NCBI GenBank assembly: GCA_036826635.1
Contig: DAISVY010000009.1
Span: 112,004-176,003 of the forward strand
Reading direction: 5' to 3'
DNA length: 64,000 nt
Origin: DAISVY01 sp036826635
Lineage (GTDB): Bacteria; Zixibacteria; MSB-5A5; GN15; FEB-12
The notes under the pieces were generated by a model, which saw nothing but the letters and a program-made list of their open reading frames with translations, was not told the DNA's origin and did not search any database. The stretch's first letter is position 1; each line of letters starts with the position of its first letter. This document shows, in pieces, positions 26,840 to 36,100 of the stretch. The position numbers and the translations under genes were made by a program.

Positions 26840-28171
26840 ATGGACAAATTGTCTATCGTAGCCCAGATTCAGGAAAGCGACAATCTTCTCTCTATGCCTC
26901 AGGCTCTGGCCGAGATACTTCGGGAGGTGGACAATCCTGATTCCAGCGCTGATACCCTGGCGCAAATCATACTTAAAGACCCGCCTTTGACCGGCCGGAT
27001 TCTCAAAGTCGCTAATTCTTCGTTGTATAAGCGTTATTCCGGCATTACCACCGTACATAAGGCGGTTCAGTTGCTGGGAGCAACCTCGGTCAGGTGTCTG
27101 GCTCTTTCGTCTTCTGTTTTTCATCCCGAGAAGATTGAGGCGTCTTCGGGTATCAACCCGCAGACCTATTTTGCCAACGTACTGGCGGTGGCCGCAGCCT
27201 GCGAGAAAATCGCGGAGAAAACCGGTGTAGCCAAATCGGAAGAGGCCTTTATCGCCGGTCTGCTGCATGATATCGGGACAATGTTTTTCTTGCATCATTA
27301 TTCCGAACAGTATCGGCAGATCGCCAATCGTCAGGTTGCGGGAGCCCGAAACACTGTCGAGGCAGAACAAGAGTTGCTGGGAATAGACCATTGCGAGGCC
27401 GGCCGCTATCTGGCCGACCGTTGGCGCTTGCCCGAATATATATCCACGGCTATTCAGCAACATCATAGCCCGGCTCAGACCGGACCCGAAAACTCTATCG
27501 CGGCCATTGTAAGGCTCGGCACTCTGCTGGTTGACGATGCTAGCATCGGTTACGGCCTTGATCTTGAAGATCGTCTGGTGGCTATCAACCAGGCTTCCGA
27601 AGTGCTCGGTTTGAGTAAAGAAGAGGTCGATGTCATATCGGTTTCGTTAATGTCGTTTACTATTTCCGTGGCCGAATACATGGGCGTCGATATAGGCAAC
27701 ATCGAGGAAATGCTCACGCGGGCCAACCAGGAGATATGGCGTACCTATCTGATGATCGAGAACCTGTTCAAGGAACGTCAGGAGATGAACCAGAAGCTGC
27801 TCCAGCAGGAACGGGCGAGAGGAGCTTATGAACAGAAGACTATTGCCATGGCGACGTTGTCGCATTACCTCAATAATGCCGCTATGGTTATCTATGGCCG
27901 TTCCCAGATGGTACGTATGCAATACAAGAAAAAGGACGTCGATTACCTGATGGAACGTATCCCCGGGAGCCTTGATGTCATAGACAAATCAATTGCCAAA
28001 ATAGTCGCCGTTCTGGCCGAGATGTCCGAGATTTCACCTATCGACAAGGTTAAATTCCTGAGTACCTCCAAGGCTATGAATATCGATGATCGAATAGCCG
28101 AGCGTGTCGCCAAAATGGAGGAGGAATCCATTTTGGAGATGTCTTCCGCGTTTGAAGAAACAAGCGCCTGA
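26840..28171 (+). CDS. HDOD-domain signalling protein with DHp-like C-terminal helix region
   Basis: A 443-residue protein. The HDOD domain (about 10-210) has LPPLTGRILKVANSS-type and GLLHDIGTMFF segments; this is a non-catalytic relative of HD phosphohydrolases used in c-di-GMP and other signalling. A helical linker (about 280-340) leads to a region reading MATLSHYLNNAAMVIYGRSQM, which closely resembles the histidine-kinase DHp motif 'LSHD.NN....I.G...L' and keeps the His. No ATPase domain follows. AGGAG at 26824-26828 sets the start at 26840; the frame is open to 26798. It lies 78 nt after a hybrid sensor that lacks this very His, so the two may work together. Confidence 0.82.
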   Translation: MDKLSIVAQIQESDNLLSMPQALAEILREVDNPDSSADTLAQIILKDPPLTGRILKVANSSLYKRYSGITTVHKAVQLLGATSVRCLALSSSVFHPEKIEASSGINPQTYFANVLAVAAACEKIAEKTGVAKSEEAFIAGLLHDIGTMFFLHHYSEQYRQIANRQVAGARNTVEAEQELLGIDHCEAGRYLADRWRLPEYISTAIQQHHSPAQTGPENSIAAIVRLGTLLVDDASIGYGLDLEDRLVAINQASEVLGLSKEEVDVISVSLMSFTISVAEYMGVDIGNIEEMLTRANQEIWRTYLMIENLFKERQEMNQKLLQQERARGAYEQKTIAMATLSHYLNNAAMVIYGRSQMVRMQYKKKDVDYLMERIPGSLDVIDKSIAKIVAVLAEMSEISPIDKVKFLSTSKAMNIDDRIAERVAKMEEESILEMSSAFEETSA

Positions 28172-28189
28172 TTTTGAGAACCGGTCGGG

Positions 28190-28218
28190 TTGACCCCTCG
28201 ACCGGTTTTCCGTACCAT
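28190..28218 (+). promoter_or_regulatory. Putative promoter giving a leaderless aroC mRNA
   Basis: TTGACC at 28190-28195 and TACCAT at 28213-28218 have a 17-nt spacer. The aroC ATG at 28225 is only 7 nt after the -10, with no ribosome binding site, so transcription would start at or next to the start codon. Confidence 0.45.
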
Positions 28219-28224
28219 TATTCC

Positions 28225-29403
28225 ATGTTAATTTATTTAACGGCCGGAGAGTCGCACGGCCGTCGACTGACTGCGATAGTCAACGGACTTCCGGCCGGAT
28301 TGAAGGTCGATGCTGACGCCATCAATTACCAGTTGGCCCGTCGCCAAAAAGGATACGGGCGGGGTAAACGAATGGAGATCGAGCACGACCGTGTTGAGAT
28401 CGTATCCGGGGTTCGTCACGGCAGAACTACCGGGGCCCCGATTACTCTGGATATTGCCAACCGGGATGGAGAGAAATGGAAATCCGTTATGGATCCCGAA
28501 TCAGTCTCCGAACCGGATGGGGCCGGGATGGTAAGCTGTCCGCGTCCCGGGCACGCCGATCTGGCCGGGGGGATCAAGTATGGACATCGGGATTTTCGCA
28601 ACGTGCTGGAACGAGCGTCGGCTCGCGAAACCGCTGCTCGGGTGGCGGTCGGCACACTGGCCCGGGGGTTGCTCGAACATTTCGGCGTCAGAATAGTCTC
28701 GCATGTGTTGCGTATCGGTTCGGTGGTAAACAATAACCCGATCGATCTGCGCGATCTTGAAGCTCTCGGACGGTTGGCCGAAAACTCGCCGGTGGGTTGT
28801 GTTGACCCGGACGTGTCGGTCAAAATGCAGCAGGCAATCGACGAGGCGGCCGAACGCGGCGACAGCTTGGGCGGGGTAGCCGAGCTGATAATCCGAGGTG
28901 TACCGGCCGGCCTGGGCGGGTATGCTCAGTGGTCGGAGCGTCTTGACGGTCGGCTGGCCGGGGCCGTGATGGCTGTACCGTCGGTGAAAGGGGTCGAGAT
29001 CGGTTTGGGCTTTGAAGCCGCCGGTCGTTTTGGTTCCCGGGTGCATGATGAGATATTCTTCAGGGCCGACGGCGATCCGGCCAAAAAACGTTTTTATCGG
29101 TCGACCAACAATGCCGGAGGTTTGGAAGGGGGAATTACCAACGGCGAAGATATCGTGATCCGGGCCGCCGGGAAACCGATGGCCACGCTCGCTCATCCGC
29201 TGGCTTCGGTGGATGTGATGACCGGGCAACCCGCTGAGGCGGCGGTCGAACGAGCCGATGTCTGTGCGGTCAAAGCTCTCGGAGTTATCGGTGAAGCCGT
29301 TGTTGCCTTGATTCTGGCCGATGCTTTTCTTGATAAGTTCGGATCGGATAATATGGAGGAAATAGAGCGCCATTATCGCGCGTTTCTTGATACGGAATTC
29401 TGA
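28225..29403 (+). CDS. aroC: Chorismate synthase
   Basis: A 392-residue enzyme that converts 5-enolpyruvylshikimate-3-phosphate to chorismate, the last shikimate-pathway step, using reduced FMN. Signature segments are visible: AGESHG near residue 7, the RRQKGYGRGKRM region near 36, RHGRTTGAPI near 60, and the basic 'FG.RVHDE' and 'NNAGGLEGGITNG' motifs near 268-305. Length is normal. The start is the ATG at 28225, which gives the usual N-terminus; the frame is open to 28174. No ribosome binding site precedes it, consistent with a leaderless transcript. Confidence 0.95.
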   Translation: MLIYLTAGESHGRRLTAIVNGLPAGLKVDADAINYQLARRQKGYGRGKRMEIEHDRVEIVSGVRHGRTTGAPITLDIANRDGEKWKSVMDPESVSEPDGAGMVSCPRPGHADLAGGIKYGHRDFRNVLERASARETAARVAVGTLARGLLEHFGVRIVSHVLRIGSVVNNNPIDLRDLEALGRLAENSPVGCVDPDVSVKMQQAIDEAAERGDSLGGVAELIIRGVPAGLGGYAQWSERLDGRLAGAVMAVPSVKGVEIGLGFEAAGRFGSRVHDEIFFRADGDPAKKRFYRSTNNAGGLEGGITNGEDIVIRAAGKPMATLAHPLASVDVMTGQPAEAAVERADVCAVKALGVIGEAVVALILADAFLDKFGSDNMEEIERHYRAFLDTEF

Positions 29404-29490
29404 CCGGCCGACGCCCCTGACGCCGACCCTGAGTATGTGGCCCGGATACGGGTTGAATCCCGAAACCGTGGCGAAAGAACAGGAGTTAAT

Positions 29491-30984
29491 ATGAAATATC
29501 AGTTCATTGCCGACCGACCGGCCAATCTGGTCGAAGATGTCGTCGTTTGTTTTACACCGCAGGTGGAAAAAGTCACCGGCGGGGACCTCGCGGAGATTGA
29601 CGCCGCCACGGGGGGAAGCCTGAAGACGCTCGTCGATTCGGAAGAGTTCCGAGGTAAAACGGGCCAGATAGCCTCCTTTACAAACCCGCAGGGCTATGCC
29701 AGCCGACGTCTTCTTCTTGTCGGGCTCGGAGATGAAAAGAAACTGACATCTGATAGTTATCGCAAGGCAATGGGGACTGTTTCGACCTACGATGGTTTTG
29801 CCTGCGCTTCGACGGCCGCGGTGTATTTCGGTGCTGTTCGGGACCGGGCGTATTTTCAGGCGGCTATTGAGGGTTGTCTGTTGGGTGCGTTCAAGCATCT
29901 GGACTACAAATCGGACGAGAAAGCGAGAGTGCAGCATCAGCCGAAGAGTATCAGCTTTGTCGTCGATCAAAAAAAAGCGGTGCCTCCTATGAAGGCAGCC
30001 ATTGAGCGGGGAGAGGTGATTGCCCAGGGACAAATACTCGTGCGTGAACTGGCCGCAACACCCTCGCGGGATCTGACCCCGAAGCTGTATGCTCGAAAAG
30101 CACAACAACTGGCCCGCAAATATGGGGTAAAGTGTCAGGTGCTCGATGAGAAGGCCATTGCCGGTGAGAAGATGGGGGCCCTTTTGGGGGTGGCCCAGGG
30201 TTCTCAGGAACCGCCGCGTTTCATGATTCTCGAATATCCCGGTGGTCGTCCCGGACAGAAACCCGTGGTTTTGGTGGGCAAGGGCGTGACGTTTGACTCC
30301 GGGGGTATTTCACTCAAACCGGGGCTCAATATGCACGAGATGAAACAGGATATGGCCGGCAGCGCCGTGGTTCTGGCCACTATGATAACCGCGGCTCGAC
30401 TCAAACTGAAAATCAATCTGGTGGGTCTTATCCCGGCCACGGAAAATATGCCGTCGGGATCAGCTACCCGGCCCGGCGATATCCTCACGGCTCGAAACGG
30501 CAAAACCATCGAAGTTATCAATACCGACGCCGAGGGCCGTCTGATTCTGGCCGATGCGCTGGACTATGCCGACAAGTTCAACCCTCAGGCGGTTATCGAT
30601 ATCGCTACCCTTACCGGGGCTTCGCTGTATGTTCTGGGCTACTCGGGAGCACCGATAATGGGCAATGACGACGGGCTTCTCAATCGAATCAACGACGCGG
30701 CCGACGAAACAGCCGAACGGGTCTGGCCTCTGCCGATCTGGGATGACATGCGCGAACAGATGAAATCATCGATTGCCGATCTGGTCAATTCCGGTGGTCG
30801 TCCGGCCGGTACGATTGCCGCGGCGGCTTTCCTGGAGAATTTCGTGGGCGACTGGCCCTGGGCTCATGTTGATATCGCCTATGTCGATCTGGAGCCGAAA
30901 GGCCGTCCTTACGTTCCCAAGGGGGCTACCGGGTTCGGGCTGCGCTTGTTTATCGAACTGCTTTCCAACTGGAAGAAGCTCTGA
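29491..30984 (+). CDS. pepA: Leucyl aminopeptidase (M17 family)
   Basis: A 497-residue cytosolic metallo-aminopeptidase. The N-terminal domain (about 1-170) is followed by the catalytic domain with GKGVTFDSGGISLKP (about 265-280, metal-binding Lys and Asp) and the family signature NTDAEGRLILADAL (about 342-355). Two divalent metals are bound by these residues, and the enzyme releases N-terminal amino acids from peptides. The start at ATG 29491 is set by AGGAG at 29481-29485. It lies 87 nt after aroC in the same direction, so they may be co-transcribed. A hairpin at 31023-31047 follows. Confidence 0.95.
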   Translation: MKYQFIADRPANLVEDVVVCFTPQVEKVTGGDLAEIDAATGGSLKTLVDSEEFRGKTGQIASFTNPQGYASRRLLLVGLGDEKKLTSDSYRKAMGTVSTYDGFACASTAAVYFGAVRDRAYFQAAIEGCLLGAFKHLDYKSDEKARVQHQPKSISFVVDQKKAVPPMKAAIERGEVIAQGQILVRELAATPSRDLTPKLYARKAQQLARKYGVKCQVLDEKAIAGEKMGALLGVAQGSQEPPRFMILEYPGGRPGQKPVVLVGKGVTFDSGGISLKPGLNMHEMKQDMAGSAVVLATMITAARLKLKINLVGLIPATENMPSGSATRPGDILTARNGKTIEVINTDAEGRLILADALDYADKFNPQAVIDIATLTGASLYVLGYSGAPIMGNDDGLLNRINDAADETAERVWPLPIWDDMREQMKSSIADLVNSGGRPAGTIAAAAFLENFVGDWPWAHVDIAYVDLEPKGRPYVPKGATGFGLRLFIELLSNWKKL

Positions 30985-31017
30985 TCGAATCGGCAATTCC
31001 ACCGTCAGTTTCGATAC

Positions 31018-31047
31018 AAAAAAAGGCCGGATCGTCGATCCGGCCTT
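31018..31047 (-). terminator. Terminator for the PD40 protein gene, in the convergent gap
   Basis: A perfect 11-bp stem, AAGGCCGGATC (31023-31033) with GATCCGGCCTT (31037-31047). On the minus strand it is followed by seven T (complement of 31018-31024), so it terminates the minus-strand gene. It may also slow plus-strand transcription from pepA. Confidence 0.85.
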
Positions 31048-31066
31048 AACCATTCTATATCTGCGT

Positions 31067-32104
31067 CTATTCGTCGTCGGTTGCCTTGGTGGCTGTTTTG
31101 GACCAGGCCGGTGCCCAGTCCAGCCCCGGACCGGAAAGACGCTTGGCGTTGTTTCCGGTTATATCGCATACCCAGATGGAGCCGTCGGTGGTAGCAAAGG
31201 TCAACCATTTGGAATTCGGTGACCACGACGGAGCCATGGTGTACAGCGAGGTGGCCGCCGGGGGCGTGAACACGAGATAGCTATGCCGCATATCGGGAGG
31301 GGTGATGAAAACGCCCGGTTCGGTCAGGCTGTTGCTGACATAAGCGACCCAGTTGCCGTCGGGAGACCAGGCCGGAGCCACGGCGTTCTTCATCCTGTCG
31401 GACATGATCTTGACGGAGTCCATATTGACCATGAAATTGTCCCGGTTGAGCTTGGCCAAGCCCTGGGGACGGTTGCCGTAGAAGTGCACGAAAACGATAT
31501 CCCCTTGGGCGTTCATAGTCGGTGAGATGAAAAATTGCGACATATTGTGCCAGTCTTTTCTCAGGACCTGAACGCTGTCACCGTCGGAATTCATGATACA
31601 AATCTGGTAGTTGGGCAATTGGGCGTTAGCCAGATTAGCATGCATATCTTTGGTGAAAACGATATTGTTACCATCGCGGCTCCATTCCGGAGAACGGCTG
31701 CCCAGATCTTCGGTCAGGCGTTTCCACCAGAAGGTTGAGCCGACTTCGGCCGAATCCAGATAGGCCATGAAAAGATCGTAGACCTTGTGTTTGCCACCCA
31801 GCATGTCGGGGGCCCGCAGGTCAATAATGCCGGAGCGCGTGAAAGCAAGACGGCGGCCGTCCGGCGACCAGCTTATCCGACCATCGGCATTGGTAACTTC
31901 GCACACCATCATCTGGTGTCCGCCGTGGCAATCCATAACCCAGAGGTTTTTGTCGCGAATAAAGGCGATCTTGCCCGTAGGCTTGCCGATATCACCGGCG
32001 GCCGTAGCCGGGAGCTTTTCGGTCGCAATGGCTCCGGGGGCCAGCATGAGGGCAAGAATTACCGAGCAGGCGGCTATGCGCGCAAAAGTAGTGTGTCGAA
32101 TCAC
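31067..32104 (-). CDS. Periplasmic TolB-like PD40 beta-propeller protein
   Basis: A 345-residue protein with a signal peptide (residues 1-27, ending GAIAT), followed by a propeller of PD40/WD40-like repeats: ISWSPDGRRLAFTRSG, PEWSRDGNNIVFTKD, PAWSPDGNWVAYVSN, PSWSPNSKWLTFAT, and a last incomplete one. Such propellers occur in TolB and in peptidase N-domains; no peptidase domain follows here. The frame is open to 32158, but GGGAG sits 11 nt before the GTG at 32104 and the signal peptide begins there, so I take 32104. It lies just downstream of the beta-barrel gene and is probably in the same operon. Confidence 0.82.
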   Translation of the reverse strand: MIRHTTFARIAACSVILALMLAPGAIATEKLPATAAGDIGKPTGKIAFIRDKNLWVMDCHGGHQMMVCEVTNADGRISWSPDGRRLAFTRSGIIDLRAPDMLGGKHKVYDLFMAYLDSAEVGSTFWWKRLTEDLGSRSPEWSRDGNNIVFTKDMHANLANAQLPNYQICIMNSDGDSVQVLRKDWHNMSQFFISPTMNAQGDIVFVHFYGNRPQGLAKLNRDNFMVNMDSVKIMSDRMKNAVAPAWSPDGNWVAYVSNSLTEPGVFITPPDMRHSYLVFTPPAATSLYTMAPSWSPNSKWLTFATTDGSIWVCDITGNNAKRLSGPGLDWAPAWSKTATKATDDE

Positions 32105-32188
32105 GGTATCAATATCTCCCTGAACGTGTGGCTTATGTGGGGCAAAATACGACGTCAATAATGACTGTCAAGCTGTTTGCCCGCGACG

Positions 32189-33025
32189 CTACCAACTGAA
32201 ATACCGTTTAATCTCAACTTTGCCCCGGGGACCGGACATATTCAGATCAACTCGGCCATCAGACGTACCGTCGTAGCTGACTATGATTTCTTCGTCCTCA
32301 GAGTTATACCAGGCAATGTTGGTGAAGTTCAGATAGAGATAGCTCATATCCACGCCCAGCGCCATATCCCAAAGCCCGATGGGGTAGTCGGCGCCGATGC
32401 CGAAACTGAATCCCGGAGCTTTTCCTTTGAAGGTCGTATTGCCTTCGGCCGGGGTAGCTGTCGAAAGGTTCAGGTTCTGAAAATCCGACCACAGATCCCA
32501 GTCGGCAAAATAGTAACCCAGGGTTCCTCCGGCGCGTACCGCCAGGGAACGAAGTTTTTTCACCGGATTCGGTTTACCCATGAGATAGTACTGCAGGCCG
32601 GTCGTGAAACCGTAAATCCGGATTTCGGACGACAGGTCCTCGACCGTATTGCCGGTGGGGAGGTACAATGAATTACCGGCTATTTCATCACCGAGCCGGA
32701 GCCAGTATTCGCCGCCGACGGACCACAGAATCCGGTCTCGTAGTACCATCCCGAATTCCGCACCGAAGGAATATCCCTGACTCAGCCAGTCGAGGTTGCC
32801 GTCGGAGATGTTTAACGATTCGTCGTGCGCAAACTGATTGTAGTCGTTGTTGCGGTTTATTCGATCAACGCTGAAGTTGAACGAAGCCCAGCCCATCTTG
32901 GTGGTATGCTTACCCTCAGCCTGTTTTAGATAGCGGTTAAGGATATCCTGTTCGGTTTGTTGAGCTACCGCCGAACCGAGACCGAAAGTGACGAGCAAGG
33001 CCGTGACAGTGAGAATTAGACGCAT
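32189..33025 (-). CDS. Outer-membrane beta-barrel protein, function unknown
   Basis: A 278-residue protein with a signal peptide (MRLILTVTALLVTFGLGSAVAQ). Alternating amphipathic strands with aromatic girdles follow (GYSFGAEFGMVLRDRILWSVGG-type and FTTGLQYYL-type segments). The C-terminus ends in Phe-Ser-Trp after a strand (VEIKRYFSW), like BAM-dependent outer-membrane proteins with a terminal aromatic. About ten strands are likely. Ribosome binding site GGGAGG lies 4 nt before the ATG. It is first in a two-gene minus-strand operon with the PD40 protein. The function is not known. Confidence 0.75.
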   Translation of the reverse strand: MRLILTVTALLVTFGLGSAVAQQTEQDILNRYLKQAEGKHTTKMGWASFNFSVDRINRNNDYNQFAHDESLNISDGNLDWLSQGYSFGAEFGMVLRDRILWSVGGEYWLRLGDEIAGNSLYLPTGNTVEDLSSEIRIYGFTTGLQYYLMGKPNPVKKLRSLAVRAGGTLGYYFADWDLWSDFQNLNLSTATPAEGNTTFKGKAPGFSFGIGADYPIGLWDMALGVDMSYLYLNFTNIAWYNSEDEEIIVSYDGTSDGRVDLNMSGPRGKVEIKRYFSW

Positions 33026-33127
33026 ATTACCTCCCGAATTTGCTTGTTTTCTTTACTCTGTCAGGTTATCGGATGACGGGCGTCTTTTCTTGACAGACAA
33101 GGGATTATAACGATATCGGGAGGCCTG

Positions 33128-33160
33128 AAAAAAAGCGGGTGTCCCGTCCGGAACACCCGC
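33128..33160 (-). terminator. Terminator after the beta-barrel-side gap / nifJ end
   Basis: The stem GCGGGTGTCC (33135-33144) with GAACACCCGC (33151-33160) has 9 of 10 bases paired. On the minus strand it is followed by seven T (33128-33134). It lies 27 nt past the end of nifJ, so it terminates nifJ. Confidence 0.85.
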
Positions 33161-33186
33161 CCTGTAAGGTATTTCTGTATTCTCGA

Positions 33187-36100
33187 TTATTCGCCGATTT
33201 TGGAATAATCCATGGCGGCCATCTGGCGGTAGAGATTCCAGCGGCGATGGCAGTCCTGTTGCCCCAATTCGAGCAGCATCTTGGCCCGTTCGGGGTTCTT
33301 GGTCGCCAGGGTACGGAAACGGTTCTCGGCGTAGGCGTACTCCTCGAACTTCAGTGACGGCTCCTTACAATCGAGCTGCAACGGGTTTTTCCCCTGTTTA
33401 ATCAGGTCGGGATTGTAGCGATAGAGCAGCCAGTGGCCTGATTTGACAGCCTTATCTTCCGCTCTCATGCCGAATGACATGTTGATGCCGTGGGCAATAC
33501 AGTGAGCGTAGCAGATGATTATCGAAGGACCGTTGTATGCTTCGGCTTCGGAGAAGGCTTTAACCGTCTGGTTATGGCTGGCTCCCATGGCTACCTGAGC
33601 GACGTAGACGTTGCCGTAAGACATCAGCATCATACCGAGGTCTTTCATGGGCATGGGCTTTCCGGCCGCCGCGAACTTGGCCGTCGACCCACGTGGTGTA
33701 GCCTTGGACATCTGCCCGCCGGTGTTGGAATACACTTCGGTATTGAGGACAAGCAGGTTGACGTTGCGTCCGGAGGCCATAACGTGATCGACCCCGCCGT
33801 AGCCGATATCGTAAGCCCAGCCGTCACCGCCGATACCCCAGACCGATTTGTTGGTCAGGAAATGGGCGCAGTTCTTAAGCGCCGTGACCCGGTCGTTCCC
33901 ATTCATGCCGTTGAGCTTGTCCATCAGGGCCGCTACACGCCCCCGCTGTGTCTCAATACCCTTCGGGGAAGACTGGTCGGCCCCGGCCAGATCGTCGTAC
34001 ATTTCGGGCACCAGTTCCTTTACCAGAATCAGAGCGTAGTTCTTCAACTGGTCACAGGTCAAACGCATCCCCATGGCAAACTCGGCACAGTCCTCGAACA
34101 GCGAGTTGGACCAGGCCGGGCCGAGACCGTCGGCTCTTTTGGCGTACGGCGTGGTGGGGAGGTTGCCACCGTAAATCGAACTGCAGCCGGTGGCGTTGCC
34201 ACAGATTGCCCGATCACCGAACAACTGCGAAAGTAGTTTGACGTAGGGTGTTTCGCCACAACCGGCACAGGCACCCGAGAACTCGAAGAGCGGTCTGACG
34301 AACTGCGAGCCCTTGGTCGTGTTGATGTTGTAAAGACTGGGATCGGTTTCCGGCAACTCTTCCGTGAAGAATTTCCAGTTGCGGACTTCCTGTTCTCGGA
34401 GCGGTACCTGGAAAGACATGTTGATCGCCTTGCGATCTGTTTTGTTGCCCTGTTCATCCTTGGCAAAAGAGGGACAGGCGTTAACACAGACCTCGCAGCC
34501 GGTGCAATCTTCCGGGGCGACCTGAAGAACGAAGAACTTGCCCTCCATTCCCTTGCCTTTGGCCTCGGTGTACTTGAGCGCCTCAGGAGCTTTGGCCAGA
34601 GCCTGTTTTTCCACGACCTTCGGTCTGATAGCCGCGTGCGGACAGACAATCGAACAAATGTTGCACTGTATACACACGTCGGGGTTCCAAACCGGGATAT
34701 CCACGGCCACGTTGCGCTTTTCGTACTGGGTTGTGGCCGAGGGATAGGTGCCATCGTCCGGGAAGGCCGAGACCGGCAGATCGGCTCCGCGCCCGGCAAT
34801 AATTTCGGCCGTTACGTTGCGAACGAATTCCGGTGAATCCAGCGGGACAATCGGCGGCATCTTCTTGGTGCTGGTAATTTTCTTCGGATAGTCGACTTTT
34901 TTCAAAGCCCCCAGGGCACCATCGACCGCGGCGTAGTTCATGTTGACTACCTTTTCGCCCTTTCGGCCGTAGGTCTTAAGGATAGCCTTCTTGATTGCTT
35001 CGACCGCCTTGTCCTCCGGGAGAATACCGGAAATCTTGAAAAAGGCCGTCTGCATAATCATGTTGATGCGGGCTCCCAGACCGAGTTCCTTGGCCAGCGA
35101 GATGGCGTCGATTACATAGAAATCGGCTTCCTTGTCGATGATTTGCTGCTGGACTTCAATCGGCAGCGTATCCCAAACCTCGTCCGGTCCGAAAGGCGCG
35201 TTGAGCAGGAAAGTGCCGCCTTTGACCAGCTTGCTCAGCATATCATACTTCTCCAGGAATGAGTAGTTGTGGCAGGCCACGAACTGAGCAGAAGTAATCA
35301 GGTACGGCTTGCGAATAAGTTCCTTACCGAAACGCACGTGAGAGGTCGTTATCGCCCCGGCTTTTTTGGAGTCGTAAACGAAATACCCCTGGGCGTAATT
35401 GTCCGTTTCGTTCCCGATAATCTTGATCGAGTTCTTGTTGGCCCCAACCGTGCCGTCGGCCCCCAGACCGTAGAATAATCCGCGGAAGTTTTTGCCTTCA
35501 AGGTCGAAAGTGTGATCGGGTTCCAGCGAGGTGAAAGTCACGTCGTCTTTGATACCGGTGGTGAAATGATTTTTCGGGTCATCTTGGGCCAGATTGTCGA
35601 AGACGGACTTGGCCATGGCAGGATTAAACTCCGAGGAGCCGAGACCATAACGACCGCCGACAACGACCGGCCGTTCGACCGGTCGATCCCAGCCTTCGTG
35701 CCAGGCTTCATCGAGAACCGTCTGAACGTCGGTGTACATTGGTTCGCCCACGGCGCCCGGTTCTTTGGTGCGGTCGAGGACAGCGATTCGCTTGACCGTC
35801 TTCGGGAGAGCGGAGACAAACGACTGTCCACAGAACGGACGGTACAGCCGCACTTTGATGACGCCGACTTTTTCGCCGCGTTTGACCAGCTCGTCGACGG
35901 TTTCATGCATGACTTCGGCACCGGTACCCATGATAATGGCGACCCGTTCCGCCTCGGGATGTCCCACGTAATCGAACAGGTGATAATGGCGACCTACGAT
36001 GGCGGCGAAGCGGTCCATCTGTTCCTGAACAATCTTCGGAGCGGCACTGTAATACCGGTTGATCGTTTCCCGCGACTGGAAGAAGACGTCCGGGTTTTGC

